Shown here: positions 11,643 through 22,589 of the stretch, piece by piece
Layout of the letters: each line of letters begins with the position of its first letter
How positions within the stretch are numbered: the stretch's first letter is position 1
NCBI RefSeq assembly: GCF_019059575.1
Contig: NW_024881963.1
Coordinates: 62,001 to 126,000, forward strand
DNA: 64,000 nucleotides
Origin: Amphibalanus amphitrite
Taxonomy: Eukaryota; Arthropoda; Thecostraca; Balanomorpha; Balanidae
Direction of reading: 5' to 3'
Made by a program: the position numbers and the translations under genes
Notes under the pieces: model-generated
The model's database searches: none
The model's input: only the letters and a program-made list of their open reading frames with translations
Told to the model about the DNA's origin: nothing

Positions 11643-13229
11643 TGTCAGATTTACCCTATTGCTGTGCTGTCCTGTTCCTGTTTTTGTGTGTTCGGACAGG
11701 CCATAATTTCTTGAAGAATTTCCCTGCTGATGCATTCCTCATGAAAATATTTGTACAAAATTTCCAAGGGTGTTAATGCATGAATAAATAAACAAGAATG
11801 ATTAATAAGTTAAAATAATTATTTTTCAATTAAGAAAATTAAATGCAAAGCACATGGTGCCTGGCAGCTGGTGGTGCCAGTTTTTACCCATTATCCATGA
11901 AAAGCCTAAGGGATATCCCCCAATAGAGAAAAAAAAGGGGCTGCCAGGCGCCGGCTGTCTGAACGCATGCTTTATCAGCATGTTGCTGATTTTCTCATAA
12001 GTCATATGTGGAAGGTCATTGCTGGTATTTCATGGTGTCGCTGATGAACTGCACACAGCACACAGGTCACATGATTGATTTTGATTTTTGATCAATGAAA
12101 AGTTGAAATTGACAGCAAGCTGGTGGCATAATGCTGAAAAACAGTAGCCAAGTAGCTCCCTGGTCTGCCCAACAAAGCTATAAAACTTAAAAGAATGCCC
12201 AACAAAATCTGAGATATCAGTGGTTTGAGCCTGGTCCCTGGAGCTGGTCAATTCAGGTTGAAGATTTTGCATTTTAATGCCAAATTTTAATTATCCTCTG
12301 GTTCCTATTATTGATATTGATAAAATTATAAATGTTAAGCTAACTATCAATTATGGCAGTTTTGACTAGATTTTGTGGTGGCTAGTCTGCCTGGTCAATC
12401 AGTTGGTGTGTATTTGTATTTTGTGGTGGGATTCTGCAGCCACTGCAAATATAACTGTCCCTTTCTTTTGCAATTCAATAAAAAACAGTTCAATAATGAT
12501 ACCTTTTTGAAGTAGCCTTGTAGTTTGCTGCTATTTTGAGTATTTTATATTGATAAGTGATAACAACATAGGTACCTTGGGCTAGCGATTGCTACTACTT
12601 TAACTCTTATTGAAAAGTGAAGGATCCTGAGCTTGAAGTTCCCAGTGTTCATAGTCTGTTGGAAAGCCATCTCTTGTTTTCTACAGATTGTGATGCTGAC
12701 ACTGATATTACATGATCAGACCAAATGCATTGGTCACTCGCTGTATCACTAGGCTGCTGGAACTCTGATTCTTATCGAGGACCTGGGGTGACCAGGGCTG
12801 AGCAAACATCTAAGTCATTTTATTGGAAGGTTTGATTGGGGGTTTGATTTGAAATGGATGTCTGTTGTTGAGGTAGGTTCAGCTTCCTGATCGATTTTTG
12901 AAGTTGGAGTCAGACTTCAGAGGGCCCTTGCAAGTTGCTTTGCTATAGGTGCAAGTTGGATATGCAGCTCTTGAAAAACTACGCGTCTTATGCCAACCAC
13001 ATTGCTCGGCGGACGGCGATGTGGGATCAAGGTAGCGCTAGGCGCTAAACATCCCGCCAGAGACGGTCCCTGGTCCCAGCGGGTCGACTGCCAGCCCGGA
13101 AACTGACCTCCGATGGCGACCCGAGACGAAGGTGGTGTCATCCGATTCGTCGGTATTGTGGGCAATCAGATGTTCCCCCAGCGAACCGATCTTGTAATCC
13201 CAGTGATACCTACTGGCTTTCTCATTGCA
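11643..13229. other. Intergenic, mostly AT-rich, nothing assigned
   Basis: No supported gene. A GC-richer patch at about 12960-13170 interrupts AT-rich DNA next to the LINE remnant and could be part of an older insertion. I could not identify it. Confidence 0.45.
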
Positions 13230-14365
13230 TGAAAATAAGTCCGCTCCACATACATTTACATTTTACCGGACGCTAGTGGAGCCGTTTTATCATATGTTGA
13301 AAGTCGATGGACAATTGACAAATGATAGCCGAACCGCCGCTTGCCCGTTTCCACCCGCGAACGCGGGAGATGGAAGAGGTGTCTTGTCTGGATCTTGCCT
13401 GGATTGTCTCTCGCGGATAGCGCTGTTAGCAACGAACAGGGCTGCTAGTTCCTTGGGTTCTCGGCGTTGTATGACCTTGTGTGCGATGACAAGGGTTTGG
13501 AAATCGGACATACCGCGCGGGGACAACCACCCGAATTTTGTTCGCAGGTCGGAGACATGGTCAAATTTAAGGCGGCCGAAAATAACTCTAGCGGCGAAGT
13601 TAATTTTTTTTTTTTTTTTTTTTTGGGAGTCGATCAAAATTGTTTTGGGACCCATTACCATAAACTGAAAGGCAGTAGGTACTGGATTTGCGATACTACG
13701 AGTGCCGTCACGAGCATTTTAATGATGCCATCTGGGAGACAGTGGCGCGCGTGTGAGAGACCAATCAACAGTCCGGCACACCGGCGGCAGAGTTCGGAGA
13801 CGTGTGCGTCCCATGACAGAGTGCAGTCGAAAGTGACGCCAAAGTTCTTCACCTGTGGCACGGCTGCAACGCTGCATCACGGAATGGTACTCTGAAGTCT
13901 GGTAATTTACGTAGATTTTCACGACTGCCAAATACAATAAGCTGTGTTTTACTTGCGTTCACTTTGAGGGCGTTAGCGCAAAACCAGTCGTTGAGTGACG
14001 CGAGTGACGCGAGCGAATCCTCCATGCGCGAGATGAGAACTTCGAGATCCCGAGCTGGACCGCTAACCAATACTTGAGTGTCATCGGCATACTGAAACGC
14101 TTCTGCGTCGCCCGCGTATAGCGATGAGCTATTAGAGAAAATGATGAAAAGAAGCAGTCCTAACGCAGAGCCCTGGAAGATACCCATGGTATTATAAAGA
14201 GGCCGAGACAGCACTTTACGTCCGGATGCATCTTTCAAGATTTGCTCTGAGTGTGTCCATGTAGACACGCGGCGAACCAGGCAATTTCTATGCCGTGCAA
14301 CATCAGCTTTTGCATCAGAAGATCGTGGTCAAAGACTGTTTAGATTGAATATCACCACTGCTTTC
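13230..14365 (-). pseudogene. Broken non-LTR (LINE) reverse transcriptase, 5'-truncated
   Basis: On the minus strand the reading starts with an RT-domain segment resembling FDHDLLMQKLMLHGIEIAWF near 14335-14265, then shifts frame. It continues through YNTMGIFQGSALG and the catalytic box FQYADDTQVLVSG (14210-13860), with DWFCANALKVNASKTQLIVFG behind it. A further shift leads to VKNFGVTFDCTLSWDAHVSEL (13855-13660). A third segment, INFAARVIFGRLKFDHVSD to RERQSRQD (13605-13370), is the usual C-terminal part of these polymerases. At least two frameshifts and an expanded A-run (13604-13624, T on the plus strand) make it non-functional. It is a CR1/Jockey-type LINE by general appearance; the exact clade is not determined. 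Confidence 0.88.
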
Positions 14366-15665
14366 GCTTGCCCACGACACAGTGCCCCGTTTGGACTTTC
14401 GTGGCTGTGCCTTTTTGCTACGTATTGCTAAGATCATCGGATTCAGGGTTCAGCTGTAAGTCGGAACTGTTTGCTTTCTCTCGCCATGGTTGGTGGAGTC
14501 TCGGGCAGGCGGGTGACGAGTGACGACTGGCGAGACGGTTGTATATAGACATTGTCGCACACAGCTGCATGTTTAACTTTTTGAATAGTCTCTTTAACTG
14601 TGTAATAGTATACAGTTAAAACTTAAAAGTGTTCGCAATGTGAAGCACTCTCGTCTTTCTCTCCCCCTTTCCATCTCTCCATCTTCTTCTCTCCCTCTTC
14701 TTCCTTCCCTCTCCAAAACTCACAACTAACTTGCACGATAACGGACAGTGTCGGGCCGGGCCCTCCCGTCGGTAGCGGGTCCCGATTTTCCTCGTGCCTT
14801 CATGAATGGCCCGGTGCACGGCTGGGGCAGAGTGGGACCGGATCTGTGCTCGAATAACCCCACGTCGCCCGTCCACCGTCGAACCGTGTCGGCTCGGCTG
14901 GCTCAGTATTGTTCAGCGTGCATGACCTGGTGGTCCGTGCTATGGTGTGCTGCATATTTGACGGCCATTGCGGCACGTATGGAGGACAGGCACGTGCGAC
15001 CTCGTCAGCATTCCGACGATTTGGATACTTTGAATTTGACGGGTCTTTACTGTTATTTTGCTTTTTATTTATTTATTTTTGTTTTTGTTTACCAATGCAC
15101 TATGGCTTGCTGCAGCGGATCGTTTATCATTTGTGTCGTTTTTATTGCGGATCAGTATGTGAAATTACTGTTTAAAAATACCGTTCCTTGTACTGCTAGC
15201 CTACCGATATTGCAGTCTCAGGGCCTCGGAGGTAGAATTCCGTGAAAACCCCACTCCAGCTGGGTTGATATTCTCGGCCAGAGTGCAATCTGCCTATTTC
15301 TGTCCGAGTGAAGACCGACATTTCAGTTGTGTGGTCGATACCAACGACATCGCGTCAGCTAAAATTACATTCCGAACAGTAAAGCTGACGGTTTTTCAGT
15401 TTTGTCCAATCTGTCATTCAAGTGGCTTTTGAGACTGAGTGAAGGCGTGCAGCACGATTGTACTCGGCGTTATTGCCTTTTTCCTTCTGCATTTGATTGC
15501 CAGGCAACAGTTATGTGTAGGTTGGCTACGAAAGGCCTCATATAACAATAGCGGACAAACATGTCTGTTCAAGGACGACTCATAAATCCATCAGTCACAG
15601 TATAACACACTGTCCATATAAGCAGCTCCACTAGTATGCACCTAACAACCCCTTTCTTTCCGCAG
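14366..15665. other. Upstream region of the ZIP gene
   Basis: No coding exon is supported. The acceptor CTTTCCGCAG ends at 15665, immediately before the exon with the start codon, so a non-coding first exon and the promoter must lie upstream, probably within this stretch. I cannot place a transcription start. The 165-codon open frame at 14748-15245 has no protein-like character. Confidence 0.4.
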
Positions 15666-16268
15666 ATTTTCCGTCTCGCCATGACGTTTCGGCGGTCGCC
15701 GCCGCTGCTGGGACATTCACCACTTCTGCTGGTGCTGCTAGTACTCCCTCTGTCCAGTCAGACGGCTGCCTCATCGGACCCTCTCCCATCCGACCTCGCC
15801 GGCCTGTCCGAGCTGTTGACGGCACGGTACGCCCCCAACTCTACCTGGACAGAATCGGCCGTGACGCGTCTGGCGACCGCCGTCCAGCGTGCTGTCACCT
15901 GTGACGCTGCGTCCTGCGGCTCCCCGCCCACCGGCTGTGTGCCGGCGGAGAGTCTGTTGGACGGACTCGGTCCCGATACGGTCACCCTGGAGCGGCTGTG
16001 TCCGATGGTGTTACACCAGGCGCAGCAGCCGGGATGTCTGGCGCGGCTGGCGAAGCGCGAGGCGCCCGCCAAGCGCAGCCGTCCGTCGCCGGCGGAGGTC
16101 TGGGGATATGGTGTGCTGTTCGTCACCGTCATCAGCTTGTCATCCATCTTCGCCGTGCTGCTGCTGCCGCTGCTGGGACGCGTCAACTTTGAGCGGCTGA
16201 TGCCGGGCCTGATCGGACTGGCGGTCGGCTCGCTGTCGTCCAGTGCGCTCTTCCACCTCATACCGCAG
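15666..16268 (+). CDS. ZIP exon with start codon and signal peptide
   Basis: The exon begins after CCGCAG, has 15 nt of 5' UTR and then the ATG at 15681. It encodes 196 residues: a hydrophobic leader ([12 protein letters not shown]), an extracellular domain with one NST glycosylation sequon and cysteines at [13 protein letters not shown] and CPMVL, a basic stretch ([11 protein letters not shown]), and the first two membrane segments, ending ALFHLIPQ. The donor is CAG|GTCAGT. Confidence 0.93.
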
Positions 16269-19200
16269 GTCAGTGGCCTCTCTGACTAAATCTGATGGAC
16301 TGGGTGTGTGTGTGTGTGTGTGTGTGACAATCAGGGCGCATCGTGTTAGAAAAAAACTGTACTCTAGAGGTTCTTTGATTACAGGTAGACACTACTTTTT
16401 GGAAACTCGATGTGGTCATGGTGCTCTCAAATTGTGCAACGCTGTATCATTGTATCAGCCAGGTGGTTTCCACGGCGCATTGTGTGATTGCCAATCACCG
16501 AGTATGACCTCGGCTGGGAGCTAAAATCGCTCACCGAAAAGGATCGACCGGCGTCGGCCAACAAACACGTATAGCCTTTGACAATCGGCCCATCTCCGCA
16601 GACTCCGCTCTGAAGTGTTTCTTTGGTTAGCAACAGTCAACGCTGTATTTCTCTCCCTTCGTTTGCAGGCGTTTGGAATGGTGGTAGAGGGTGCCGGCCA
16701 CGGGTACCTGAACACGTCACTATGTGTGCTGGCCGGAGCCTGGTTCTTCTTCATGATAGAGAGGTTGATGAAGATAACGCTCGACTTCAAAAAGGTAAAC
16801 TGCTTAGAGTCGATGCATAAGTCACATCGAGTAAAACAAAACTGCTGGCCTTTTCAGCGTTACAAAATTATTTAATTCAATATCCAGCGATTTTTTTCTT
16901 CAAAATATATGCTGTTCGATTCAACTTCCACCTTTATGTTACGTGGTCTGCTCTGCGCTACCTGATATGATGCGGAGCACGTTATCTCTAGCCACTCACA
17001 GCCAATCCAGCTTCTCCTTCTTTCTCCCCACTGACCCTCCCTCTCTCCCTCTCTCCCGTCCAGCGCCGGTCATCTGCTGATGGGGACGAACCACGCCTTG
17101 ACTCAGTGCTGGAGTCGCCCGGGACGCGCGGCCCGTGCAGCAGCCCCTCCAGCAGCACTGTGGGCGACCCGGCCACCGGCTGTGGCGGTGTGGTGCTGCC
17201 CAGCTCCCGGGACGTCAAAGCCACGCACCTGGAGCCCGTGAGGGCCATGTTCGGGCAGGTTGAGGAGGTGAGTGATGCGAGTCAATCGGTGGCGTGAATG
17301 AGGACGACTTTGAAATGGGCGGAGGTGTAAGGAGCCGTGGGGGGTTGTAATTGTAATGCCACTGGCTGGGGACATTTTGTTGATTGTTTTAGTGGGATTA
17401 TTTGATGAACGTTTGCAGCGGCCAAGCTTCATGAGGTTTGCTTTCTTTTCAAAGCTACAATAGCTGTCCATGGATCACTAAACAGCTGGGTGGAAACATC
17501 AGTGGTGGTAGTGATAACTAACGACAAAACAATCGTCGAATGGAACTTTTTGGTGCTCATTCTGTATACCAACGTAATTGGAAGACGATCAGAAATGATC
17601 CTGCATCTACTTAATGGAGTCGACGAAATAAGTTAAAGTATAAGTCGAATACCATCAGGTATAAGCCACCATTCCACCGGCGCCCCTCGCTGGCTGGCTA
17701 CCGTCACATCCCCGCAGCTGCCGGCACAGCCCTATCAGCCCGTCTGTCTGTGCAGCGACCCATATGGCTTGGCTCTCACGGGTGTGCAGGGGGCCTTATC
17801 GCGTCCTTGCAGTGCCTGGCTGGGAACGGGACCGGCCGCACCCCCGGGTGGATGTAACGGGACGGACGGTCCCTGAGATGGCGCGGTTTGCAGCGGGTGG
17901 CACCGCGTATGGTTTTGAGTAGTTCCGTCATACGGTTTATAGTTGGAGGTGGAGTAAATGACAACTCATCTATCCGCTTAGCTTCAGTGGGTTTAGTCGA
18001 AATAAATCGACCTCTGGAACTTTTCCTGGATAGCTAATTAAGTATTAAATGATTGATCTGTCGTAATATCACGGCCACATTTACTGTTAGTCGTATTCGA
18101 TTTTGTTCGGTTTTCTAAAATGAGGATTGGTCGGGTATCGACGTACAGTTATACCGTCTTTATTTCCTGCAGCTTTCTACAATTCATTTGCATCTTACCA
18201 GAATGGCCAGCTCCCTCCCCTAACTTCACAGTGTCGTTTAACCGAGTGCAATCACACACTTTCGGGTAAGTGATACCCTGCATGCCCGTGTACAAACATC
18301 TCTCTCGCTCTCCCGCAGAAGCCGCACAGCCACCACCACCACGACCACGAGCTGGCGCTGCGCCGCGGCTCCGGGGTCGCCAGCGAGATCGCCATCGTCG
18401 CCTGGATGATCATCTTCGGCGACGGCTTCCACAACTTCCTCGACGGCCTGAGCATCGGCGCCGCCTTCAGCGAGAACATCCTGACCGGCATCAGCATCAG
18501 CCTGGCCGTCCTCTGCGAGGAGCTGCCGCACGAGCTCGGTGGGTAGGAGGGGTGGGAGGCATAGGTGGAGTATTGTGCTGGACTGGGGGTGCTCGAGCTC
18601 CCCCAATGCTTCGGTGGCTTGGCTTTGGAGCCGCAACAGCCGGCGGAGGTCAAGGTTACCGCTAGGGCGGCGGCGGATTTGTTGAGCCCGATAACCCCCC
18701 CCCCCCCAATTCGGCACAATTCTCCACCTTTGGTGGGAGGGACGGCACGGAGGAATGTTGGAAGAGTGCTATGTTTGGCTCTGGGTTCGGAAAAGGCTTG
18801 CAGTGCTTTGTGTTTTTAGAATTTGTGCTGAAGGCTGGTGGTTTACTATAAGTTTGATGATCTTAGGACAGGGGGTTATCGTGACTGCTGTTGAAAAAGT
18901 ATCATAATTCATGTTCCGTTCATTTCCGTCACACCTCAAATCCATTATGGTTCATGTCTCCATTGTATCGTGTTGATAATGGGTCATACTGGTCCTGCAC
19001 ATTGTGGTCTGTGTCACGCAATATTCTTTACCATGGCGCAAGTAATTTTACCAGTGGCAGCAGGCTGGCACAGCAGCCGGCAACCCCGCTGCCCAAAGCC
19101 ATCCCATCTGACGGTGTGAAGGCCGTCATATCACTCGGGTTTCTCTGGAATATGTCACTGTCAGGTTTTCTCCGCCAACCGATTCGCGGAAGATCTGGAT

Positions 19201-22200
19201 TCTGGAATATGTTTGACCTAAGCGGCACGCATACGTGCAGAAGCGATATGATTCACTACTATAAACATTTGCTGCTGTCTGGTTACGTATCTTGCGGGTG
19301 TTTTTTTTTTTCTTCTAAATAGCCCTATAAACAATAGGTTGTTGCTGTAAGGGAGAGGAGGGGCGTGGCAGACTGTTGGCAATAGGTTTTATCACTAGCG
19401 CACCGCCATAAACAGACACGTCTTCGCTGAACCTATTGTCAGTGTCCTTTGTTTGTTATTCTGCGCTGCTGGTCGGGGCTGATAGTGCAGCTACCATAGG
19501 GTCAAGTCGTATAAGAGTGCGCACTTAATGGATTTCTTGCTCTCATTCGCTTAATATATGAAATAAAGAAATCGCAAATATGGAACATTAAAGTTCATTG
19601 AATTAGCCATCAACCAGGGGGTGCGCTCCGTGCTTTTAACATTACGAAAAGTGGAGACACCTTCGCTAGCGCTGTCAGCACCGTGAGCAACGTTAACAAC
19701 AACTGCAGTAATCCCACCAATCAGCGTGCGTCAATGCTCGACGCTCATTGGCTAATAAGCCAGTGACGATTTTGGGGGGCAGAGCGTTAGAGGTAACCTA
19801 TAGCAGCACGGGCCGTTCAGTTCAAGACTTGATTTTGACATTATTTAGGCCAGTCTGATAAAAACAGTTTTTCGTCGCGAGCGTTCTACCTGGTTTACAT
19901 AGCCTTGTCATCAACCCATGAGGCAACGATCTTCAGCGTAAATGGAAGTGGTCTAAAACGGACATTTTCTGAACCGCTGCTGTTGCGTACTCTTACCTGT
20001 GCTACTTGCCCGTATGGCGTATTGACCTATGGTCTGAACTCTGAGCTGTGTAAGCTGAGAGACGCCGCTTGACCATGCTAGGAAGGATATTGTCCCGATT
20101 TAGAATAGACACTTTCTCCAGCAACGGGGTAGTATCAGGCTATCCCACGTACCTCTCATGTGGCATTCGGTTTTTGCGTATTGTTGTGTTTGTCAAACAG
20201 GTGACGCCAGCGGTCGTGATCCTACACGTTTCTCAATATTGGATATACAAATGAACACGTCTAATCTTCCACCTCCCACTCTGCAGACATCTTATCCGTG
20301 CGTCACGTGTTTACGCTGGCGTCATGCTCATGTACTGTATCTCCAGCCGATAGTCTTTCGTCTCTACTTACGCACCGTCAACACATCTCCAAAATAAACC
20401 ATAGTGAATGACGTCATAGTTCTGGCAACTTCTCACCATTACCTACGCCTTCTTACAGCTCTCTCCTACGCCTTCTTACAGCTCTCTCCCACCAGGTTCT
20501 CACCCTCTCTGTCTCGCAATAGTGTCCACTCTCCCTCTCTCACTGACCTCTGTCCTCTCTCCGCAGGTGACTTCGCCGTGCTTCTGGACGCCGGCATGAC
20601 GGTACGTCAGGCGGTGGTGTACAACTTCCTCTCGGCGTGCACCTGCTACCTGGGCCTGGTGCTCGGAGTACTGATCGGCGACTTCACAGAGTCGACCAGC
20701 TTCGTGTTCGCCCTGGCAGCCGGCATGTTCCTCTACATAGCGCTGGTGGATATGGTGAGTTCAGCTCGGCTCGACGGGGTAAGGATGGAAGCAGAAAGGG
20801 AGGCTACATTTATACTAGTAGATTTGAATGGCGCGGGAAATGGAGAGAGGCCATCTTATTTAGGCAGGCCGTCATGGTATGGCGAATGGAACGGGTAGTG
20901 TCTCTAAATGTTACGTTTTGTAGGCAAGTTATTGAAAATGACGCTAGATTGAGAGCGGAAGCCCATCAGGTACATCTCTAAAGTTATTTCATAATATAAC
21001 TGATGGGAAGAGTAGAATCAGGGGCTGTGAGCCGATATCGTAGTATCTGGGAAGATAAAACTCGTGGAATGTGGCACTGTAATGGATTTATTTGTGGCTT
21101 CTGTGTCGCGTCTGGCGTGAGTGATTGGATTTCGGCCGGGTGCTATTTTGGTGGTCTCCCGGGGCATTGAATGGAAGTCATACGGTAATTAACCATCGCC
21201 CGTAAACGGTGTTTTGCCACCTTCGCCCATGCAGGGGGGGGGGGGTTGGTGCGACCCCCCCCCCCTGGCGTTTGAAAACGGAGCGTCGTAGAGCTTAGCG
21301 GAAAAGACCAACGGATTGCTCTCAACGAGATCTCGCGATTGGTGGTATATTTTTTGGTCCTAGGTCAACATTTGACCTACTTATGACCGGTCAAAGGTCA
21401 AATTTTCGGAAAAAGATTTCCGCGCCGATTGCGGCAAAACGGTAAGAGATATCGACTTGAAACCTTCACTATCGTGATCCTTGATCAATTCCCTATCGTT
21501 TGGTGTGTATTTCGATGTCATAACTCTAAAAATGATGCGTTGGGAGCATCGGAAGTCTGCAAGGTCATTTGTGCATTGGGTCACGTCAGGCGTGTGACGT
21601 CACTGACCTGACCCTGACCCAAAATGAACTACAAGAAACAACCGACGATGCCTGAAATGGATAGCAAATTCGAATTCAGGGCATCAAAATACCCCGAAAA
21701 GGCATACAAGTGCAAAAAGTCATTACAGGTCAACCGAGGTCACTGACCTTACCTTGACCTTTAGTAACCTTCAAAATGTCAACGGACATTGTGCCAATGT
21801 CAAATCAGCCAGTTGTGATTCTAAAACAATCCATCAGTGTGTCAGGTCAGTCGGCATTTATACCAATGTGAAGCAATCTCCAATTTAGCGTAAATCTGGC
21901 CGGAGGTTGTTCCCTTTGTGACGTCATAACTCCGTGACCTGACATGACCTTGACAAAAAAAATACCAAAAGTTGCGCAAAGGATGCCCCAGAGGGTACTG
22001 AAAATTTTAGCCGGCTATCTGAAACGGTTCGGCGTGTAGCTAAGAAAAACCTCAGGGGGGGGGGGGTGCACCAACCCCCCCTACATGGGCGAGGGTTAAC
22101 TTACGGTGTCAGCGGGTCCGAGATGCGTCATGTGGCAGTGCTATATTTGAGCTACATTGGCAAAACATGGCACATATGATGAAATATGCTATCTGGCACC

Positions 22201-22589
22201 AATCATCATGATGTCCTTTAGCCGTTCTTCCCTACAATTACTTCACATGTGTCATAGTTTCCCATAGTTCGGACTACTGGTTTCTGTCGTATTTGTCTCG
22301 AAGTATGCCCATCCGAGCCACATTGCGTGACATGATAATTTGCCCTCGGGTCTAAACACCCCAATCACCAAGTCTAACCACCCAGTGCCCAAGTCCACTT
22401 CAGGCCCAGAGTCTGACCACCCTGTCCCATCGGCAGGTGCCTGAGATGAACGAGGCGGCCGAGAAGGCCAGCTCTATCAGCGTCTACCGCGGCCTGCGCG
22501 TGCTGCTCGCCCAGAACATCGGTATCCTGCTGGGCGTGTTCTCTCTGTTCGCTCTCGCCTACTTCTCCGACAGCCTGACGATCGGCTGA
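15681..22589 (+). CDS. ZIP metal transporter, LIV-1 subfamily, ZIP8/ZIP14-like
   Basis: Coding exons are 15681-16268, 16669-16794, 17064-17267, 18319-18538, 20567-20754 and 22437-22589, with an optional exon at 17718-17783. All junctions are GT/AG and in phase (0,0,0,1,0), giving 492 residues, or 514 with the optional exon. The ATG at 15681 follows an acceptor at 15665 and opens a hydrophobic signal peptide. An extracellular domain with paired cysteines follows, then eight membrane segments starting at [14 protein letters not shown]. The third transmembrane exon ends in [11 protein letters not shown]. The metal site is in transmembrane segments 4 and 5 ([13 protein letters not shown] and EELPHELGD). 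ZIP proteins move Zn and related divalent metals into the cytosol. The Glu in EExPHE, where other LIV-1 members have His, is the hallmark of ZIP8/ZIP14 and goes with Zn/Mn/Fe transport in vertebrates. Substrate here is inference. Confidence 0.95.
16304..16326. repeat. (GT)n microsatellite in ZIP intron 1
   Basis: An uninterrupted GT dinucleotide run about 35 bp after the first donor site of the ZIP gene. Confidence 0.9.
17718..17783 (+). CDS. Possible optional ZIP exon
   Basis: A good acceptor (CATCCCCGCAG) is followed by an open frame [23 protein letters not shown] phase-neutral donor requires GGT|GTGCAG, which is weak; the alternative G|GTGTGC would break the frame with the next exon. The frame stops at 17872-17874, so any exon must end before that. 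It would add a Cys-x-Cys loop segment ahead of the histidine-rich exon. Confidence 0.4.
18319..18538 (+). CDS. ZIP exon carrying both halves of the metal site
   Basis: The exon opens with a short histidine-rich loop ([12 protein letters not shown]), as in the cytosolic loop between transmembrane segments 3 and 4 of ZIPs. It encodes segment 4 with [17 protein letters not shown] and segment 5 up to CEELPHELG. It ends in phase 1 and the next exon completes the Gly and continues DFAVLLDAG, so the EExPHE box spans almost to the splice junction. Confidence 0.95.
20442..20487. repeat. 23-bp tandem duplication upstream of a ZIP acceptor
   Basis: Two exact copies of a 23-bp pyrimidine-rich unit containing TTCTTACAGCTCTCT. 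Each copy carries a TTACAG that looks like a 3' splice site, about 80-120 bp before the acceptor actually used at 20566. Confidence 0.85.
21189..22099. mobile_element. TTAA element rich in AGGTCA half-sites, in ZIP intron
   Basis: The 903-bp element (21193-22095) is flanked by TTAA at 21189-21192 and 22096-22099. Its ends are inverted: CCATCGCCC on the left and CCCTCGCCC on the complement of the right. Near each end a run of 12 Gs and a facing C-run make a hairpin (21234-21265 and 22055-22081). The interior is non-coding and carries about twelve AGGTCA/TGACCT words plus two TGACGTCA. It belongs to the same family as the element at 62066-62974. Confidence 0.85.

Noticed and set aside
14748..15245. 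165-codon frame upstream of the ZIP start as an extra N-terminal exon
   Set aside because: The ZIP signal peptide starts at 15681 right after a strong acceptor, and this frame has no donor or phase that would extend the protein sensibly.
18240..18719. Minus-strand open frames of about 155 codons over the ZIP metal-site exon
   Set aside because: They are antisense to a confirmed exon and lose coding character outside it.
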